Shown piece after piece: positions 61,577 to 64,000 of a DNA stretch of 64,000 bases (position 1 is the stretch's first letter; each line of letters begins with the position of its first letter). The notes beneath the pieces are model-generated. The model saw only the letters and a program-made list of their open reading frames with translations, had not been told where the DNA came from and did not search any database. The position numbers and the translations under genes are program-made. Origin of the DNA: Massilia varians (GTDB taxonomy: Bacteria; Pseudomonadota; Gammaproteobacteria; Burkholderiales; Burkholderiaceae_D); contig NZ_AP026966.1 in assembly GCF_027923905.1 (NCBI RefSeq), positions 4,031,001-4,095,000 on the forward strand. Direction: 5' to 3'.

Positions 61577-62946
61577 GGCGCCGGGCTCCAGCCGCCGCCG
61601 AGCGCGCGGTACAGGTCGACATGGGCCGCGAGCAGGCTGGCGCGCAGCTGCAGCACCGTGTTCTCGGCGCCGAAGGCGTTGCGCTGGGCGTCCAGCTCTT
61701 CGAGGTAGGACGCATAGCCGTTGGCATAGCGGTTGTGCGCCACCCGCAGCACCTCGTTGGCCGCGGTCCGCCGCGCTTCGGCCTCCATCAACTGACGCCG
61801 CAGGCCGTCGATGCCGGCCAGGGCGTTCTCGGTTTCCGCGAAGGCGCCCCGTACCACGTTCTCGTAGGTGTAGATGGCGCGGTCGCGCACCGTTCCCGCG
61901 ATCTCGGCCTGGGCGCGCAGGCGGCCCGCATCGAACAGCGGCGCGAGCACGCTGCCGCCGATGCTCCACAGTTCGACCGGAGAGCGCAGCAGGCGAGCGA
62001 TGCTGGCGCCTTCCACTCCCAGCGACGCGGTAAGGCGGATCGAGGGCAGCAGCTGGTCGCGCGCCGCGGCCAGGCTGGCGTCCGCGGCTGCCACCGCGCG
62101 CTCGGCCTGGGCGATGTCGGGGCGGCGCCGCAGCAGTTCGGAGGGCAGGCCGGGGGCAGGCAGGGGCAGGCGCAGGCTAAGCAGCGGCACGCCGCGCGCC
62201 ACCGGCCCGGGGCTGCTGCCCACCAGCAGGTTCAGCGCCTGCTCCTGCTGCGCGATGGCGCGCTCCAGCTGCGGCACCACGCCGGCGGTGGCGTGCAGCT
62301 CGGCCTCGGCCTGCGACATCTCCAGGCGCGAGCTGTAGCCGACTTCGAACTGGTGGCGCGCCAGCGCGAACGAACGCTCGCGCGAGGCCAGCGTCTCGCG
62401 TGCCAGCGCGAGCTGGGCGTCCAGTCCCAGCAGATTGAGGTAGCCGGAAGCGGTATTCGCCGCCACAGACAGGGCCGCCGCTTCCAGGGCGGCTTCCTGC
62501 GACAAGGCGTCGAAGCGCGCCGCGTCGACGGTGCTGGCCAGGCGTCCGAACAGGTCGAGCTCGTAGGCTGCCTGCACGGTCCCGACCAGCGAGGTGACTT
62601 CCACCGGCTGCCCCAGCGGCCCGATGGCGCGCGCGCGGGTCGGGGCGAACGAGACATTCAGGGACGGCTGCTGCGCGCTGGCGGCGATGCGCACGCGCGC
62701 CGCATATTCCTGCAAGCGCGAGCGGGCGATGCGCAGGTCGCCGTTGTTGTCGAGCGCACGCCGCACCAGCGCGTCCAGCTGCGGGTCGCCGAAATGCTGC
62801 CACCAGTCGCGCGTCACGGCCGCCTCCGCGCCAGGTGCCATGCGCCAGGCAACGGGCACCTGCAGGGTCGGCGCGGGTGCCGGCTGCGGCGCCATGGCGC
62901 AGCCGGCCAACAGCAGCGGCGCCACGAGACAGGCAAGCCTCCTCAT
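61573..62946 (-). CDS. RND-type outer membrane efflux lipoprotein (NodT/OprM family)
   Basis: 457 aa. Lipoprotein signal MRRLACLVAPLLLAGCAMAP with lipobox LAGC. Two OEP repeats (about 55-245 and 265-450): WWQHFGDPQLDALVRRALDNNGDLRIARSRL and LLRRRPDIAQAERAVAAADASLAAARDQLLPSIRL. Forms the TolC-like exit duct. The start overlaps the fusion protein stop (ATGA). Confidence 0.94.
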   Translation of the reverse strand: MRRLACLVAPLLLAGCAMAPQPAPAPTLQVPVAWRMAPGAEAAVTRDWWQHFGDPQLDALVRRALDNNGDLRIARSRLQEYAARVRIAASAQQPSLNVSFAPTRARAIGPLGQPVEVTSLVGTVQAAYELDLFGRLASTVDAARFDALSQEAALEAAALSVAANTASGYLNLLGLDAQLALARETLASRERSFALARHQFEVGYSSRLEMSQAEAELHATAGVVPQLERAIAQQEQALNLLVGSSPGPVARGVPLLSLRLPLPAPGLPSELLRRRPDIAQAERAVAAADASLAAARDQLLPSIRLTASLGVEGASIARLLRSPVELWSIGGSVLAPLFDAGRLRAQAEIAGTVRDRAIYTYENVVRGAFAETENALAGIDGLRRQLMEAEARRTAANEVLRVAHNRYANGYASYLEELDAQRNAFGAENTVLQLRASLLAAHVDLYRALGGGWSPAP

Positions 62947-64000
62947 CGCGCTTCCTTGTCTGCCTGGGCGGTGTCGATCGTCGCCACCACCGACATGCCG
63001 GGCCGCAGGCGCTGGGCCAGCGGCTGGTTCGGGTCGATGCTGATCCGCACCGGGATGCGCTGCGCGATCTTGACGAAGTTGCCGGTCGCGTTGTCGGGCG
63101 TGATCACCGAGAACTCCGAGCCGGTCGCCGGGGAGATTCGTTCCACATGGCCGCGCAAGCTGGCGTTGTTGAGCGCGTCCACCGTGAAGCTCACCGGCTG
63201 GCCCAGGCGCACCCTGGCCATCTGCGTCTCCTTCATGTTGGCGATCACCCACAGCGTGCTTGGCACCAGGGCCGTGAGCTGGGCGCCGGCGTTGACGAAG
63301 GCTCCCTGGCGCACCGTCACCTGCCCCAGCTGGCCGTCGCGCGGCGCCAGGATGCGGGTGTTGGACAGGTCGATCTCGGCCAGCTTCACCGCAGCTTCGG
63401 CATTCGCCACCGCGGCCTCCAGCGAGGCGCGGCTCACGCCCACGGAACGCAGGTTCTGGCGCGCGATCTCGAGCGCCGCCCTGGCCTGGTCGCGCGCCGC
63501 CACCGCCTGGGCGCGGGTAGCGCGCGCGGCGTCGCGCTCGCGCGCCGACAGCGAACCGTCGGCCGCCAGTTCCTCGACCCGGCGCAGGTCGGCCTCGGCG
63601 CGGCGCGCCTGCGCGTCGCTCGATGCCAGCGTCGCCTGGTTCTGCGCGATCGTCGCCTGCGCGCTGGCATTGCTCTGCGCGTAGTTCTCGAGCGCGGCGC
63701 GGCGTGTCGCCAGTTCGGCGCGCGCCTGTTCCAGCCGCTGGGTCGGGATGCGGTCGTCGATGCGCATCAACAGCTCGCCCTTGCGCACCGGCTGGAAGTC
63801 CTGCACCAGCACTTCCACCACGTAGCCGCTCAACTGGGGACTGATGATGGTCACCTGCCCGCGTACCAGCGCGTTCTCGGTGCTTTGCAGCGTGCTGCGG
63901 AAAGGCGGCAGCTGCCAGGCGTAGAGCACGATCAGCACGCCGGCCAGGGCGATGGCGGCAAAGGCAAGGGCGCTGAGCAGCATACGGCGCGAACGTGGCC
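62943..64000 (-). CDS. HlyD/EmrA-family membrane fusion protein (5' end outside the window)
   Basis: At least 346 aa visible. One transmembrane helix (LLSALAFAAIALAGVLIVLYAW), biotinyl-lipoyl halves (VTIISPQLSGYVVEVLVQDFQPVRKGELLMRID and NTRILAPRDGQLGQVTVRQGAFV) flanking a long alpha-hairpin (about 80-200). The first ATG (63983) sits at the start of the membrane helix, and the frame stays open to the window edge with basic residues (P-R-S-R-R), so the real start probably lies beyond it. The inner membrane pump should be upstream, outside the window. Confidence 0.9.
   Translation of the reverse strand, partial: PRSRRMLLSALAFAAIALAGVLIVLYAWQLPPFRSTLQSTENALVRGQVTIISPQLSGYVVEVLVQDFQPVRKGELLMRIDDRIPTQRLEQARAELATRRAALENYAQSNASAQATIAQNQATLASSDAQARRAEADLRRVEELAADGSLSARERDAARATRAQAVAARDQARAALEIARQNLRSVGVSRASLEAAVANAEAAVKLAEIDLSNTRILAPRDGQLGQVTVRQGAFVNAGAQLTALVPSTLWVIANMKETQMARVRLGQPVSFTVDALNNASLRGHVERISPATGSEFSVITPDNATGNFVKIAQRIPVRISIDPNQPLAQRLRPGMSVVATIDTAQADKEAR

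Overview
The window is about 64 kb of GC-rich, gene-dense chromosome. Gene order and protein content (an ilvB-ilvN-ilvC/pssA/leuA cluster, an isc operon ending in fdx-iscX, a sigma factor followed by small membrane proteins of the DUF3619/DUF3106/RDD types) point to a beta-proteobacterium of the Oxalobacteraceae, most like Massilia/Telluria. That placement is inference from protein character, not a database match. I see no tRNA, rRNA, CRISPR array or prophage.

Layout. 0-5.1 kb: two small unknown proteins, a MYG1-family protein, and fdhD translationally coupled to a YdeP-type molybdopterin oxidoreductase. 5.3-13.3 kb: an SGNH esterase, a Sel1-repeat protein, a GIN-domain protein, a paired M16 peptidase operon whose terminator has been split by a complete IS4-family element, and an SMR (Gdx/SugE-like) exporter. 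13.3-19.4 kb: a six-gene stressosome operon (rsbR-rsbS-rsbT, an ATPase-phosphatase, a sensor kinase with an RsbT-like N-terminus, a hybrid kinase). 20.2-23.3 kb: a PAAR protein, a DUF2515-like candidate effector and two tandem membrane-anchored paralogues (candidate immunity proteins), with a drop in GC. 23.4-33.9 kb: pnp-rpsO, leuA, pssA, ilvC-ilvN-ilvB. 33.9-37.5 kb: a taurine/sulfonate-type ABC operon whose TauD-like dioxygenase carries an in-frame TGA. 37.8-41.1 kb: ECF-like sigma factor operon, then an SDR enzyme. 41.2-49.5 kb: the isc operon running into an RRNAD1-like methyltransferase, a threonine aldolase and a pseudouridine synthase. 49.7-53.2 kb: a divergent uracil-DNA-glycosylase-like protein and the maleylacetoacetate/fumarylacetoacetate branch of tyrosine breakdown with a LysR regulator. 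53.2-56.1 kb: two orphan oxyanion-binding proteins opposite a ModE-type regulator. 56.1-64 kb: ChaC, a cytochrome P450 divergent from an AraC regulator, a YciI protein, a radical SAM protein behind a near-perfect LexA box, a DTW-domain tRNA modification enzyme, and the outer membrane factor and membrane fusion protein of an efflux system that runs off the right edge.

Cross-cutting features. A REP/BIME-like palindromic repeat family (units built around GGACGGcttcgCCGTCC followed by GCGCGTTCAA) occurs four times, each time touching or within a few bases of a stop codon. Two further large perfect or near-perfect inverted repeats sit in intergenic gaps. Translational coupling by ATGA/GTGA overlaps is common and was used to set several starts.
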